From Hsuehochloa calcarea (taxonomy: Eukaryota; Streptophyta; Magnoliopsida; Poales; Poaceae): a stretch of DNA of 64,000 bases. Position numbers and translations under genes: made by a program. The stretch is from positions 55,351,519-55,415,518 of the forward strand of contig CM070594.1 of the NCBI GenBank assembly GCA_036346395.1, read 5' to 3'. The notes beneath the pieces are model-generated. The model had not been told where the DNA came from and ran no database searches. It saw only the letters and a program-made list of their open reading frames with translations. Below are positions 45,541 to 58,099 of this stretch, in pieces; the first letter of the stretch is position 1, and every line of letters starts with the position of its first letter.

Positions 45541-46480
45541 TAAGATCCGTTTGGAACACGAATTTTTACGACAATTACAGGTTTCGAAACCTATAGAAAT
45601 CCTATTTTGCACTCTGTATGGGCACTGCCTTAGGATAAACACATGATAGGAATTTTCGATTCTTTGATAGGGACTCCACATGAATCAAAGCATCAACGGG
45701 TCCAACCAAATTTCTTTCGCGTTCGGATCAAGGCGGGAAAAGGCGCGTCGAAGCACCAAACAACCACTATTGTCAATCCAGAAAAGCCAGCGCCGTGCTG
45801 CTCATCGCAATTGTCTCTCGACTCGTCTCTTGTCGCTACCCGCTGCTCTACTTGATCTGGGCACTACCTTATCTCGTCTCCCCTCATTGCACAATTGGAC
45901 ATTGATGAGGATTTGAGCCTTTTGAATGTTTCGATGGGGGTTTGGGCATACAGTGTGCTGCTGGTTAGTAGAAGAGTAGACGGGAACCATGCTGAGGGAC
46001 AAAAGGGACGCTGTTCATTTATCCACTGATGGGTGGGACCCCCAAATTTGTTGAATCATCCTGTCAATGACTAAATTAATGAAATTTTTTAGGTATATCA
46101 ATGCTTACACAAAATGTGATACATTACTTGTTGAGGTGTTCGTGGGCAGCCCCGCTTGCACCCGATTTTTCTGGGCTCACGAGACATGAGAAAACTAGAA
46201 ACTAGTACACTACCAATGGAAAAATGTACATACACATGTTATTTATTTATTTATTATTATTATTAACTCAGTGATATTTGGAATGGTATTGAACTGTAGG
46301 GGGCATTTACCGTGTCAAAATCATTGTATTGTTTCGACTCAACAAAGCCCCAACCCCAAGGGCATCCGATCCAATCGAAAGCACCCCAAGGGAATCCGAC
46401 CCAAACAAAACCAATCAGGCGGTTTTCTTCACCCCAATCTACCAACCCAACCCCAAGTCCCGTGCTTTGGTCTCTGGGCA
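45541..46480. other. Intergenic upstream of hAT-derived gene
   Basis: Mixed-composition DNA with a TTATTTATTTATTTATTATT microsatellite at about 46240-46265. Nothing recognisable is coded. It probably includes the distal promoter of the gene at 47416. Confidence 0.4.
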
Positions 46481-47392
46481 ACCCACACGGCCACACACCC
46501 AACCAAACCGCAGGAGCCTGGGTCGCATCGCGGCCGTCCATCGCGCAGGCGCGGACCCGAAACCCACCACGTCAACAAAACCACCACCCCGCGCGCCCGA
46601 AATGGGTCGCAACCCACGCCTCGCCGGCCCCGGCTCCGATCTGCTAAGCCCCCCATCGGATCGGGTTGCGGGTCCCCTCCCCCGACCCACCACCGCCGCT
46701 CGCCGCCGCTCGCCTCCGACGAGGTCAGTCCCCCCTCCTCCTACCCCTCCGCGCTCCGCCTTCGGCTCCTCTTCCTTATCGGATCCTCTTACCCAAGCCA
46801 TAAACCCTAGCTGAAGGCGCGGTCTCTGAGCTACTTCGTGCCCAATTCACGGGGTTCGAGTGTGGGGATTGGGCCCCTCCGGGCTCCGATTCGGCCCTAG
46901 ATTTGCGAGATCGCTTGCTTGTTGCGGCTGATTGCGTCGTAAATTTGGGGTTTGGGCCTTTGGGGATTCGAGCGGGGCGAGTCCGTGAGTGAGGGGGTTT
47001 TAGTGAAGGGAGTTCGTGTATGTTCCATCTACCGGGCGGCATGGCAGCTTGTAGCATCTCGCGAAATTTTATTGGTATCTATGTGATGTCAGAGGCGTTC
47101 TGTAGTGTGAGTGTCTGCTTACCGCATGAGCAGTGTCTGCGAAGTTGTAGTTGCACATGTATTGCAGTTAGCTTGTAGTCTTTAAGTTGGGAGAGAGCAT
47201 GGCGAAATTTTAGTCGGATTGTACATGAAAGGTTATCCATTGCTTTCCAGGTTGTGAGAGGGAGGTAGTGGGTTTTTTTCCACCTTTTGTTTCAGGAAGA
47301 GATAGAAAAATCGAGAGCTCTTTCCTTTTCCTTTCTGTGATGTAGTGTCTATATCTATTGTTACTATTAGCGCTTCTTTGGATCTGCTGCAG
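46480..47392 (+). promoter_or_regulatory. Probable 5' UTR exon and leader intron of hAT-derived gene
   Basis: A GC-rich block (46500-46720) ends CCGACGAG followed by GTCAGT, a good donor. The next good acceptor, CTGCTGCAG, ends at 47392, 23 bases before the ATG. Long first introns in the leader are common in grass housekeeping genes. Proline/arginine-rich frames here overlap on both strands and look like composition artefacts. No transcript was available to test this. Confidence 0.4.
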
Positions 47393-47415
47393 TGGGTGAT
47401 CATATACACGATAGC

Positions 47416-49634
47416 ATGCTGGAGCCAACAGCTATGGAAGTTCCTATTGGTGGCTCGGTGAGCACCGCCATGGTGCCTGTGCCTGTGCCTGTGCCTGCGG
47501 TGCACAATGCACGGGCCCGCAAGTTGCGCTCTGCGGTTTGGCAGGACTTCACCAAGGAGCGCCGTGCTGATGGTAACTGTGTCGCTGTCTGTAACCACTG
47601 CAAGAAGCAGCTCACAGCAACTAGCCGGTCAGGCACCACACACCTACGCAACCACCTTGCGATCTGCAACACCACCTCCACACGCCGTGTTGGTAAGCGT
47701 CGGAAGCTTGTTGTACGCCGTATTCTCCAGAACAAAACCTCCACCGATGGACGGTCTGGCGATGGGCCTGCCTCGGGTGAGGACCATGACAATGATAGCA
47801 CACACTTTGATCAAGAACTCAGCCGGCGAGATCTTGCCCGTATGATTGTCCAGCATGGTTACCGGTTTTCAATAGTGGATGATGTGGGCTTCCAAAAGTT
47901 CATCAAGAACCTCCAGCCACAGTTTAGGATGGTGTCATATGACACAGTCAGGGCTGATAGCATGACAATTTATGAAAGTGAGAGGCTTAAGCTGAAGGAT
48001 GTGCTCCTCAAGACCCCTTGCCGGGTTAGCATCTCAGTTGATATGTGGCGGTCGAATACACAGATGGACTACTTGTGTTTGACCTGCCACTACATTGACC
48101 ATGCCAGTGACGAGTGGAAAGTTAGGAAAAAGATTCTCAACTTTGTGCATGTCGAGGCACCTTTTACACCCGATCAGATTGCTAATCTCATTCTGGAGAA
48201 GTTACACGAGTGGGGTATTGACAGGAAGCTAGCTGCTGTTGTACTTGACAACTGCACCTCTGGTGAAATTGTTGCCAGAGAGCTTCTCAGAGTTCTGCAG
48301 CCTAGGAGAGTTCTCCTGTTAAATGGGACTTTGTTCCAAGTGCGTTCTTGTGCGCATATTCTAAATCTCACAGTCCAAGAAAGCTTGGAACAGACATCTG
48401 ACATAATTATTAGAGTCCGTGAGACGATTCAGAATGTCAAGTTCTCACAAGAAAGGTTTCAAAAGTTTCAGGGTACCGCAAAGCTGCTGCAGATGGACCA
48501 AAAACTGTTAGTTCTTGATTCTCCTAACAACTGGCCATCCACTTACTTAATGTTTGATTCTGCATGCTACTATCACGATGTGCTTGTGCGCCTTGCAGAA
48601 CAGGAAGCGCATTATGCTGCTTGTCTGACTGCTAAGGAATGGGCTGAAGCGAAAGCCCTCACTGAAATACTTGATGTGCTCTATAATGCTATGGAGAAGT
48701 TTCCAGTGGAAACCCCGACTGCAAACCTCTATTTCAATGACATGTGTGAGATCCATGTTCTTTTGAATACGTGGTGCAATAGTCCATCTCCTGTTGTTGC
48801 ACAAATGGCTGACCGAATGCTGAAAAAATTCGAGGGATACTGGGATCTTACTAGGCCAGTAATGGCATTTGCATCTATTCTGGATCCTCGTTACAAGATG
48901 AAGTCTGTTGAATATTATTCTAGGCTCATTTATGCTAATGACCAATTTACAGCAAAGACAACGATAAATGCCATTCGGCAAACCTTTGCCAATCTGTGCA
49001 ACGATTATCAACAGTCAGCAGATTCATTGAAGAACCCAGCTCTTCTCTTCTACTCTGGAAATAGTAGTTCTTGCATGGGCTCTGTGTGCAGCAATGGGGA
49101 TGATTCTAAGACCTTCTCTCGTATCACATTATCTGATGCTCGACGGGGACTTGATCAGTATATACAGGAGACATCATCAGGCCAATCATTTAAGTCTGAC
49201 ATGGAAATGTATCTCGAGGAAGCAGTCTATCGTCAAAAAGAAGGGAATCAAGATAATTTTGACATCCTGGGATGGTGGAAGTCCTTTGCAGCAAAGTATC
49301 CTGTCCTTTCTCAAATGGCTCGTGATATTTTAGCTATCCCTGTATCTATCATCCCGTTGGACAGTGAAGCCCGGACACTAAATGAGTATCTCAGTACTAT
49401 GGACCCTTCAACAGTTCAGGGATTGGTGTGTGCACAGGATTGGTTACGGGAAGACACAGAAGGTATCATATCACTGAGTCCTACCAGTACTTTAACTTCT
49501 GTGTTACTCTAGTAAAGACTCATGTTTACTTAATGGCGATTGGTTTCCAATGTACTTCTGCAGTTGCTAGTTCAGATTGTCATGCAGATGACAAAGCACC
49601 ACACGGTGATGAGCTTATTGTGGCACCAAATTAG
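47416..49634 (+). CDS. hAT-derived BED-finger protein, RICESLEEPER/DAYSLEEPER-like
   Basis: Exon 1 47416-49462 starts at the first ATG after an in-frame TAG (47368). Intron 49463-49563 (GTATCA...CTTCTGCAG) leads to a short last exon reading VASSDCHADDKAPHGDELIV and ending at TAG 49632-49634. Without splicing the frame ends 49512. Domains: BED zinc finger at about residues 40-85 (VWQDFTKERRADGNCVAVCN, HLRNHLAIC), hAT RNase-H-like core (RVSISVDMWRSN, KLAAVVLDNCTSG), DUF4413-like middle and C-terminal dimerisation region (WWKSFAAKYPVLSQMARDIL, VCAQDWLRED). The usual SVASE-x-x-FS block near the C-terminus reads IPLDSEARTL. No stops or frameshifts in 2 kb and no terminal repeats beside it suggest a domesticated host gene, probably a nuclear DNA-binding regulator. 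Confidence 0.85.
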
Positions 49635-50346
49635 GTAAGTATATTGGATGCACTTAACTGCTTTCAGCTTTTTTTTTATTTTTAATCTCGTCCCCTGTTG
49701 AAGATGTGCATGTATGAGATGTTCTGGCAAGAAAAAAGATTTGACAGGAGCTTGGCACTGTATGCTTAGCTTGCCTTTCAGAGAATTCTTTGACTTTTGC
49801 TGTCTGATTATGTCTGTTTGAAAACGTAGAAGGCACTAAAGCACAAATCTATCCGGTGCAATGAAGACGTTAAATAATGTAGTTTTATCCTGTGGTACTT
49901 AGCTTATGTCCTTAACAGATCAGAGTACCCCAACCTGTAAATAGTATGCATTGGCAGTTCAAGTGACATGACATTATTGTTTGAGAAAATTATGTGCAAA
50001 TAAAGTGCTATGTTTATAACAACAGTTGCCAAAATAGAATTGCTCACAAATGTCTGTTATAACAGTTAAACTTGTGGATCTACTGCATAGAGGAATGAAA
50101 TATACACCAAAGGTGTTATTAGCCCTACGAAGCACCATTTGCTGGAATTGAGACATGTAAACCATAGTTATTGTAGTTTTGTAGAGTGCTACTTTTGCTC
50201 ACATCTTCGGATCTCAATATTAGTCCTTACTTTCTGTTATATGTTTTGATATAAACTTTTTTTACACTCCCTTTGCAATCACCTTACTATGATAGTATCT
50301 GTCTCTTTCAGCACTAGTTGATGATTTTCTTTTGGGTTTTCTTTGC
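49635..50346. other. 3' region of hAT-derived gene
   Basis: The stop codon TAG is followed at once by GTAAGT, a consensus donor, so a 3' UTR intron may begin at 49635. The rest is AT-rich without coding content. Confidence 0.4.
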
Positions 50347-50541
50347 CCAGCCGGCGGTAACCGGCCTTACCGGTGGGGGCCGGGATTTGAAATCCCGGCC
50401 GGTTTTTCCGGAGTTTGCAAATTCAAATTTTGAATTTTGAATTTCGATTGATTTTTAAGCAAAATTTAACGAAATTCGACCGGGAAAAACCGGTAACCGG
50501 CTGGTTACCGGTACCGGCCGCCGGCCGGGAATTGCGCTGGG
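50347..50541. mobile_element. 195-bp MITE-like element rich in CCGG words
   Basis: Begins CCCAGCCGGCGGTAACCGGC and ends GCCGGGAATTGCGCTGGG, with CCCAGC/GCTGGG and GGTAACCGGC-type words inverted between the halves. The centre is AAATTTTGAATTTTGAATTT. Size and symmetry fit a small non-autonomous DNA transposon. Target duplication not identified. Confidence 0.5.
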
Positions 50542-50855
50542 ACCGGTTTTTGAATCCTTGCCAGTGACACTAAGTGTTTTTTTTTGTTTTGAAATTTGCA
50601 CTTTTGGCTGTCGTTAAATATAAAATCCTGATTTTTTAATGAACTGTTTCCCCAGTGAAGTTATCTTATTGTCAAATCGAATTGGTATTTATATGGATTA
50701 TTACGTATGTGTTTTAGACATGTAGTGTACAAGGATTATCTGTTTTTGTGCAATGACATCGTAAACTAATTGTGTATATTATATTGTTGCATCTGCCCTC
50801 TTGTTCTGAGTAGTGAACTTGAATGGATACAATGGTAATGTTGTCACGATATTTT

Positions 50856-51705
50856 GGGTCTGTTTGGGACGGCTTCGGTTTTGATTTTCGCTCGAAAAAT
50901 CCATAAGCTGTTCCAAACGAGCGAGCGGCTTCAAAGCAATGCTTTTAGAAAAAGCGGCATTGTTTTCAACGTGGGAAGCGAGAACGGAAGTCGCCTAGGC
51001 GCTTCAAGGCTTCGGCAGGATGAGGTTCCGAGTTTGCCCCTAGAGTTGGATAAATTTACCCCCTCCTACCACGTATATATTCCCATTCCCGAACCCACCC
51101 CTCTCACCCCATCCCTCCTCCAACCGGCGCCACCCCGGACCGCCTGCCTTCCCCTCTGACCGGTGTTGTCCTCAACCGCCTCCTTCTCCCTCGTCACCGG
51201 CCTGGCCTGCTCTTTTTGCGCGGCCTCAACCTCCTCCCGCTGCCTCCTTTATTTTCCTTTTTTTTCTTGTGTGCAAATTATCGCTAAGATTTCTATTTTT
51301 AGTGTAAAGTTTTGTATTTAATATTTTGTGTAATCCTTATGGTATTTTGATGATGCAATCGAATATGTGAAAGTTTAAAGTAAGAATCCCATACATGCAA
51401 CGTTTTGTATTTAATACTTGGCAATTGAGACTTTAATACGTTTCATTCTTAAATTTACATCTTTATGCAAACATGCAAAAAAAAAATTAAATTCACACAT
51501 AATGTTTGTTAAATGGCATTTAAACATGTCTTCATTTGCCTTAGGGGCATTTTAGACATTTCTCAACTCAAAAGCTATATTTAGCCTATAGAAAAGCCAG
51601 GCTGGTAAAAACCAAATATCTTCATCTCAATTGTTCAGTTCTACATCCCTTTAGCCTAGTCGTAAGCTGTTTTTCAAAAAAGTAACAGTCATGCCAAGCA
51701 GACCC
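50856..51705. mobile_element. 850-bp non-autonomous DNA element with GGGTCTGTTTGG ends
   Basis: The left end GGGTCTGTTTGG and the right end CCAAGCAGACCC are inverted repeats with one mismatch. Inner AAGCTGTT and AACAGCTT-type words are also inverted. The interior has a GC-rich, CT-rich part near 51060-51240 and no coding domain. Flanks TTT and TTC do not give a clear target duplication. Confidence 0.55.
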
Positions 51706-51814
51706 TTCATGTCATGCTTTTGAAACCTATTGTATTGTATGTAGTTAGTTGATCGAGGACGACTGTAAAGTTACATTAGGATTGTTGGAATGAACCCATT
51801 AATTTATTCCATTG

Positions 51815-51817
<3 letters not shown>

Positions 51818-51848
<31 letters not shown>
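51818..51848. repeat. (AT)n microsatellite, about 31 bp
   Basis: Uninterrupted alternating A/T inside the presumed left LTR of the copia remnant. Likely length-variable. Confidence 0.95.
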
Positions 51849-51849
<1 letters not shown>

Positions 51850-52082
51850 TTTCTACTCCCGGGTGTAGTTACTCTCACTTTTGATATACCACCTAAAAGA
51901 ACTTGATATACTATTTTATCCCCAAACTCATGGTAGATCAACAACACTGAGTTGGGAGAGGTAGAAGATGTGCTGTGCTCTAGCCTGTACCTTGGTGAAT
52001 AAATATGCTAACTAAAGCTCCGAAGACATATAATTAAGAGCAATAACTTGGTCCTACACCTACGATCTCATGTACGAAGCAT

Positions 52083-53600
52083 CTACTCAAATGTGCTTGG
52101 TAGTTCATGCTTCACTGGATCTTGAACAATCATGATCGCACCAGTACCGTCTGATAAGAGAGGAGTTGGTCCAGAAACTGGAATACCGAAATCCTCAAGT
52201 AGCCACTGAAGCCAAGCGATCTTAGCTGTCAATGACGTCATGGCTCGCAACTCAGTCTCAGCACTCGAATGGGAAACAACAGTATGCTTATTGGTCTTCC
52301 AAGCAACCAGTAAGGAATCAAGGAAAACACAATAGGCAGAAAGAGACCGGTGATCAGAGTGATCGTTAGCCCAGGTCGCATCAGAGTACGCCTGAAACTG
52401 CAGAGAACTGGAGTGAGAAAAGAAAAGACGACGAGTGATGGTCTTGCGAAGATTTCGCAGAACACGAAGAAGGTGGTTGTAGTGGAACTGAGTTGGAGCA
52501 GAAACGAACTGACTCAAAATGTGAACTGTGTGAGAAATGTCAGGTTGAGTGATCCCAAGGTAGATGAGACTTCTGACAAGATGGCGGTAGCGAGTAGGAT
52601 CCTCAATAGACTCACCATCAGTAGGCTGAAGGTGAACAGCAAGCTCCATAGGAGTATCCACCATGCGCTGATCAGAGAGACAAACGCGAGCAAAGGTATC
52701 CTAAATGTACTTCTCCTGAGAGAGGTAGTTGCTCTCGAGCGTAGAAGTGACATCAATCCTAAGGAAGTAACGAATAAGACCCAAATCAGACATCAAGAAC
52801 TGCTCACTAAGACACTCATTCACAAAATCAATGTACTGAGAGTTATCCCTAGTAATGATCATATCATCCACATAGAGAAGGAGGAGCGTCCGACCCCGAG
52901 GAGAGGTGTGAACAAAGAGAGCAGGGTCGTGATCACTGGCGGAGAAGTCGACATCAGTGACATCAGAGGAGAAGCGGTTAAACCAAGCACGAGAGCTTGC
53001 TTGAGCCCATAGAGAGCGACGAAGGCGACAAACCATGACATCAAGGATAGAATACCCGAGGGGTTGCTGCATGTATACTTCCTCACGCAGCTCGCCATTG
53101 ATAAATATATCCCTGATGTCCAGCTGAGAGATTGACCACTGTCAAACAGAGGCCACAACAAGGAGAGTGTGAACAATGGTTATGTGGGCGACAGGAGTGA
53201 ATGTCTCATTGTAGTCAGAACCATGCTCCTGCTGAAAATCACGCGCCACAACACGAGCCTTGTAGCACTCAAGAGAACCATTCGAGTGGGTTTTGATCTT
53301 GTACACCCACTTGAACATGATAGAAGTGATATACGCAGGTAAGGGTATAAGATCCTAAGTATTAGTGCGCTCCAAAGCCGCAATCTCTCCAGACATCGCG
53401 AGCTGCCACTTAGGGTGAGCGTCAGCCTCATGGTAGTACGTAGGCTCAGAAAGAGCAGCGACTGCGAAGTCGTAGCTCTCAGGAGGCCTAACAATGCAAC
53501 GATCACGAAGATCGTATCTAGAAGGAGAAGGTGGAGTAGGACCCAACAATGACGAAGAAGAAGAGTTGGGAACAGGGTCCAACAAAAATGAAGACTCAAC
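52083..53600 (-). pseudogene. Copia reverse transcriptase and RNase H, broken
   Basis: From right to left: WKWVYKIKTHSNGSLE-like sequence in a shifted frame, AVVARDFQQEHGSD-like sequence, YMQQPLGYSILDVMVCRLRR, the catalytic YVDD (TLLLLYVDDMIIT) near 52860, LSEQFLMSDLGLIRYFL, then MVDTPMELAVHLQPTDGESI, RHLVRSLIYLGITQPDISHT, AYSDATWANDHSDHRS (RNase H first Asp) and SSAETELRAMTSLTAKIAWL, ending LPSTFE. Frame changes occur near 52670 and 53080-53180 with some stops. The YVDD is intact but the frame is not. Confidence 0.82.
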
Positions 53601-53752
53601 TGGAGGAGTAGACCGAGGACGGCGAGAGTAGTGCAGGGAAAAGGTGGAACCTCAACAAAAGAGCTGGAAGGAAACTTCGAACTAGAGTGAATAGGTGGAG
53701 CCGGAGGAGAGGGAAGCGAAGGTGGAGGCGGAAACGAAACAGAAGTGGAAAT

Positions 53753-54290
53753 CTAAGGGTCAGGAAAAGTCAGAAAGGAGATCGACTCAACAAGAGTTGG
53801 ACTCAAGAATAATACGATAGTCGTGATCCGTGAATTGACTGGCAGACATAAGCTGCATAGTAAGTTGGGGAACATGAGAGACGGTAGGAACATGAAAGGA
53901 AGAAGTGGAAAGGATGTCTCGGCATGTAACATGCAACATGAAGAGAGGTACCATCTGCAATTTGAATAGTGGAAGGAAAAGCTATGGAACTCAGAGGTGA
54001 GGTGAGTAGAATCCGGTGTCATGTGAAAAGAAGCTCCATAATCTAATATCTACGGAGATAAGATACCGAATGAGGGAGGTGGTGGAGGCGAGGAGGACTG
54101 CTGAGAAGTAAAAGCTAGACAAGCAGAGCCCGAGGCAGGGGCGGCGGCGGCCTGAGGCGGCCGAGCTCCTCTCTCGGTCCTCGATGCCTAGATCTACCTC
54201 CTGGCGACCCGAGGTAGGGGCGGCGGCGACGGTGCTAGCTAGTAACTGGGGCAGAGCCGGGCGAAGGAGGCGGCGATGTAAGATCGAGGA
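53753..54290 (-). pseudogene. Copia protease remnant
   Basis: In one frame HMTPDSTHLTSEFHSFSF, and further left VSHVPQLTMQLMSASQFTDH with ESNSC. This matches the region after the copia protease motif (D-S-G-A-S-x-H-M-T). Upstream the sequence is GC-rich and frame-shifted. Confidence 0.55.
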
Positions 54291-56303
54291 GGCTGACAAG
54301 AGGGGGTGAATAGGTGGTTTTAAAAATCTTTTTGCTAAAATCGAGTTTTATGCGAAATTGTAAATCAATTCGGTTTTGCTCAATTAAAACCTAAATCAAC
54401 TAGTCTTTACTAAGTGCATCAACAATTCTAAGACTATTGATAATGATAGCGATCAGCCAAAGACATGTAAGCAATTTTAATGCACGGAATGTAAATTGCT
54501 TAAAGTTACATTCCTTAAAGTAAATACAAGAGAACAAACCACAATGATGTAATGATGTTTTACCATGGTGTTCGGAGACTTGCTGGTCTCTCCTAGTCCA
54601 TGTTGAAGTAAGCCCAACCACGTTGGACCGACTTCATAAATTGAGCCAACACCTCCGAGGTAAGTCCAACCATTTGGACCGGTTCCAACACGAACTAACA
54701 CCTCGATCGACTCGGGGTAGCTCTTCCTTCACTCCAGAGATGGCGAATACCAAACCACTCACAACCGCACGGATCTTCTCACAACCTTCTTTGAGAAGAT
54801 CACCGACGCAACTCCCTCAAGCCATCTAGGTGTCGGCAAGCACCAAGAGTAACAAACCGAAAACACTCACTTGAACAAATCAAATATCTAAGCTCAAGTT
54901 GATACACAATCCACTACCTAATGCAACACATGCACTTAGAGTTTGCTCTCTAAGCTCACTAAGTGCAACACATGCACAAAATAGTGTAGAGGGCTTGCTC
55001 TTTGCTTAAGGGAATGAATATGGCACCAACAACTCTCCCACAACCGGTCAGAAGGGGGTATTTATACCCACACAAAGAAAACTAGCTGTTGGAGGAGAAT
55101 CTTCAGAAAATCAGGGAAAATCGGTCAGACCGCCAACCAATGGCCGATCAGACCGCCCCAGCTCCAATGCCTATAAAACTAGTCGTTGGATGCACTGCCG
55201 AGTCGACCACCCTCACATGGGCCGGTCAGACCGGACCCAACTGGTCAGACCGCTAGAGGGGCGGTCACACCGCTCAACAGAGAAAGGTTTAGAACCAGAA
55301 AAACCGAACCGCCAACAAAAGATCGGTACTACCGCCTTGCGGTAATACCGCTGAAGAAATGTGGTAGTTTCGTTCACATAGGGTGGAACTACCGCTTCCC
55401 TTAGAGGTCCAAAACTGACCCTCTCTGGAAATAATGTACCGCCCGAAACAAGCGGTCTTACCGCTGACCAACGACCGATCAGATCAGCCAACACATGGCG
55501 GTCAGACCGATATCCCACTAGTCAGACCGATATCCCACCGGTCAGACCGACTAACATGGGTGGTCAGACCGTCCACTGCTAACAAGGCTGAAAATAAATT
55601 ACACACCTTGCTTCAACTTATTTTGTAAAACACATTTGCCAATTGACACAAAATGCACACAATGATGAAGGCAAGATTCTCGACAAGTTGCAAAACATAT
55701 TTGCCAACTTTTAGAATCAATACCACAAGGAATAAGGTACATGGGTTTAAACATTTTGCAAAACACATTCACAAACTAAAGTCACATGCTACAAGGATTA
55801 TGCATGAGTCTCGACTATTTGCAAAACACATTCACAAATATTGGCAACATGCTCACGAGAGCTAGAGCAAGCATCAAGAGCTATCAACACATGACATACT
55901 CAACCTACTAGTCAAGACTACTCTTATTAGTACGACAACCTATACTAGCAATCTAGTCTCCAACCAAACATCAAGACCAGTAAAAAATTAGGAACACATC
56001 CTTAGCCCGAGCTAGTTATACCTTTGTCTTGAGCATCCTTTTGAAGCTCAATGACGCACATCTTTACTTCAAGCTTAAGTCCTTTACTTGATATGCATCA
56101 AACCATGATGCATCATTCACTTAACTTCCATCAACACATGATAGATCTTCTCTTGACTTGATGATCAACCCATGATCATCTCTTCTTTGGGATCTTGATG
56201 TGCATCAACACATGATGCTTCCTCTTTTTGAACTTTGACTTGATGCCGATCAACTCATGATGTCATCCCAAGTCATCATCATCATTGAACTCAATCTATT
56301 TCA
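54277..56303 (+). repeat. 2.03-kb LTR-like repeat, copy A
   Basis: Starts TGTAAGATCGAGGAGG and shares with copy B the GGTGAATAGG start block, the GGACCGGTTCCAACACGAAC block, GGTATTTATA-type promoter sequence, several GGTCAGACCG words, and CAAAACACATTCACAAA-type repeats. It ends ATCTATTTCA at 56303, then CCAAC, then copy B. No coding domain is seen. Confidence 0.65.
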
Positions 56304-56308
56304 CCAAC

Positions 56309-57812
56309 TGTAAGATCGAGGAGGCCGACTAGAGGGAGGTGAATAGGCGGTTTTAAAAATCTTTAGCGCTAAAACCAATTAATAATGCGGAAGCTAATAA
56401 CAAATTGGTTTTGCATAATTAAAACCTAAATCAACTAGGCTTCCCTAAGTGCACCAACAATATGAATACAACACAAAGAGAGCAATCATACAATGATATA
56501 TAAGCAATTAAAACATGTAATGTAAATTGCTCAAAGTAAAGCACAAGATAAAACAAGATGACACGATTTTGTTTTACCGTGGTGTTCGGAGACTTACCGG
56601 TCTTCCCTAATCCACGTTGAGGTAAGCCCAACCACGTTGGACCGGCTCCACTAATTAAGCCAACACCTCCGAGGTAAGTCCAACCACTTGGACCGGTTCC
56701 AACACGAACCAACACCTCGCTCCACTAGGGTTGTTCTTCCCCCACTCTGGAGATGGCGAGCACCAAACCACTCACAACCATGCCGGGCCTTCTCACAAGC
56801 TTCTTGAGAAGATCACCGGGCATGACACTTCCACGCCGTCTAGGTGTCGGCAAACACCAAGAGAAATAAATCTCAACCTTCACTTGAACTAATCAAGTGT
56901 CAACGCTCAAGTGGATACACAATCCACTACCTAAGGCAACATATGCACTTAGGGTTTGCTCTCAAATCTTACTAAGTGCAACACATGCACAAAAGAGAAG
57001 AAAGCCTTGCTCTTAGCTCAATAGAGGCTCTACAACAACCTCAGCAATCTCAGCAACAACAGCAACCATCCCCAACCAGCCAAGGTGAGTATTTATAGCC
57101 CACACTCAAAAACTAGCCGTTGAAGTAAAGATTCCCTCGAATCTGTGCAGGGCCGGTCAGACCGCCCATGCCCTAACGGCTATAAAACTAGCCGTTGGGC
57201 CCTCGGTCGGTTGGACCGCCAACTAATGGCCGGTCAGACCGCCGCCAAATCGGTCCGATCGCCAAGGCTGGCCGGTCCGATCGCCCGAGAAAAATCGGCA
57301 AACACCAAAATGATGCTTCTCTGGAATAAACGTACCGTGAGAACTCCGGTACTTCCGCACACCGGTAGTACCGTTTCTCAACGGCGGAATTATCGCACAG
57401 AGAATCAACTCAAGGGAAATCGGTCCGACCGCCCAACACATGGCGGTTCGACCATTTTGGCACCGGTCAGACCGGTGACCACTAGCGGTCTCTGACCGCC
57501 AGACCACAAAGGCCAAACACATTATCTTCGCTTCAAATGACAAAACACATTCGCCCATTTGAGTGCATTTTCAACAAGGTTTCAAATATGATATTCTCAA
57601 CAAGTTGCAAAACACGTTTGCCAACCTTTAGAATACTCATCACAAGGTATAAGGTATATGGACTTACACCATTTGCAAACTTAAGTCACATGCTATAAGA
57701 AATCAAACATGAGCATCAACTATTTGCAAAACACATTCGCAAATAACAGCATCACGCCACAAGGCTAAGGTGCATGGACTTCATTGCAGTTACATCAAGG
57801 ACAGAGGCATGA
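56309..57812 (+). repeat. LTR-like repeat, copy B (3' end truncated)
   Basis: Starts TGTAAGATCGAGGAGGCC and parallels copy A to about 57812, where gypsy-type sequence takes over. Roughly the last 0.5 kb present in copy A is missing. Direct adjacency of two LTR-like copies suggests either a nested insertion of one into the end of the other or an unequal recombination product. Confidence 0.6.
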
Positions 57813-57929
57813 TACGTGTAATTATTCTAAAGAATAAATGAGCATACTAACTTCTCTGTGTATTGAACATAGCGTATAAGAGTATCTAGTCGATTGAGAC
57901 CACATGTCTGTAGGCTTTATCGATTACAG

Positions 57930-58030
57930 GGTGGTCGTAGCTGATCTGGTCGTAGAAAGTCTTACGACCACAAGGTGGTCGTAGAAGGCTTACGACCATG
58001 GGGTGGTCATAGAAAAGCTTACGACCACTC
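57930..58030. repeat. Inverted and tandem GGTCGTAG / CTTACGACC words
   Basis: GGTGGTCGTAG and CTTACGACCAC alternate at least three times with near 28-bp spacing. The words recall the LTR vocabulary of the Tat-like element at 20919 and can form short hairpins. Confidence 0.6.
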
Positions 58031-58099
58031 AGTTAAGTTTCTCCCTTATGAACATTAAGGGATATGCTTATGAGTAATATGAAGATATTATTATCTACG

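Larger units (their letters stand above)
51783..54276 (-). mobile_element. Ty1/copia remnant lacking integrase
   Basis: Minus-strand order: protease remnant (about 54060-53780), proline/serine linker (53.75-53.4 kb), RT (53.3-52.7 kb), RNase H (52.66-52.08 kb), possible LTR (51783 to about 51915, TGTTGGAATGAACCC). A (TA)n tract lies in that LTR. The right side is cut at 54276 by the next LTR-like repeat. No integrase sequence lies between protease and the linker, so about 1.5 kb is missing. Confidence 0.7.

Noticed and set aside
46271..46810. 179- and 161-codon Pro/Arg-rich frames before the hAT-derived gene
   Set aside because: Overlapping frames in a GC-rich leader region with a good splice donor; no domain and no support for translation.
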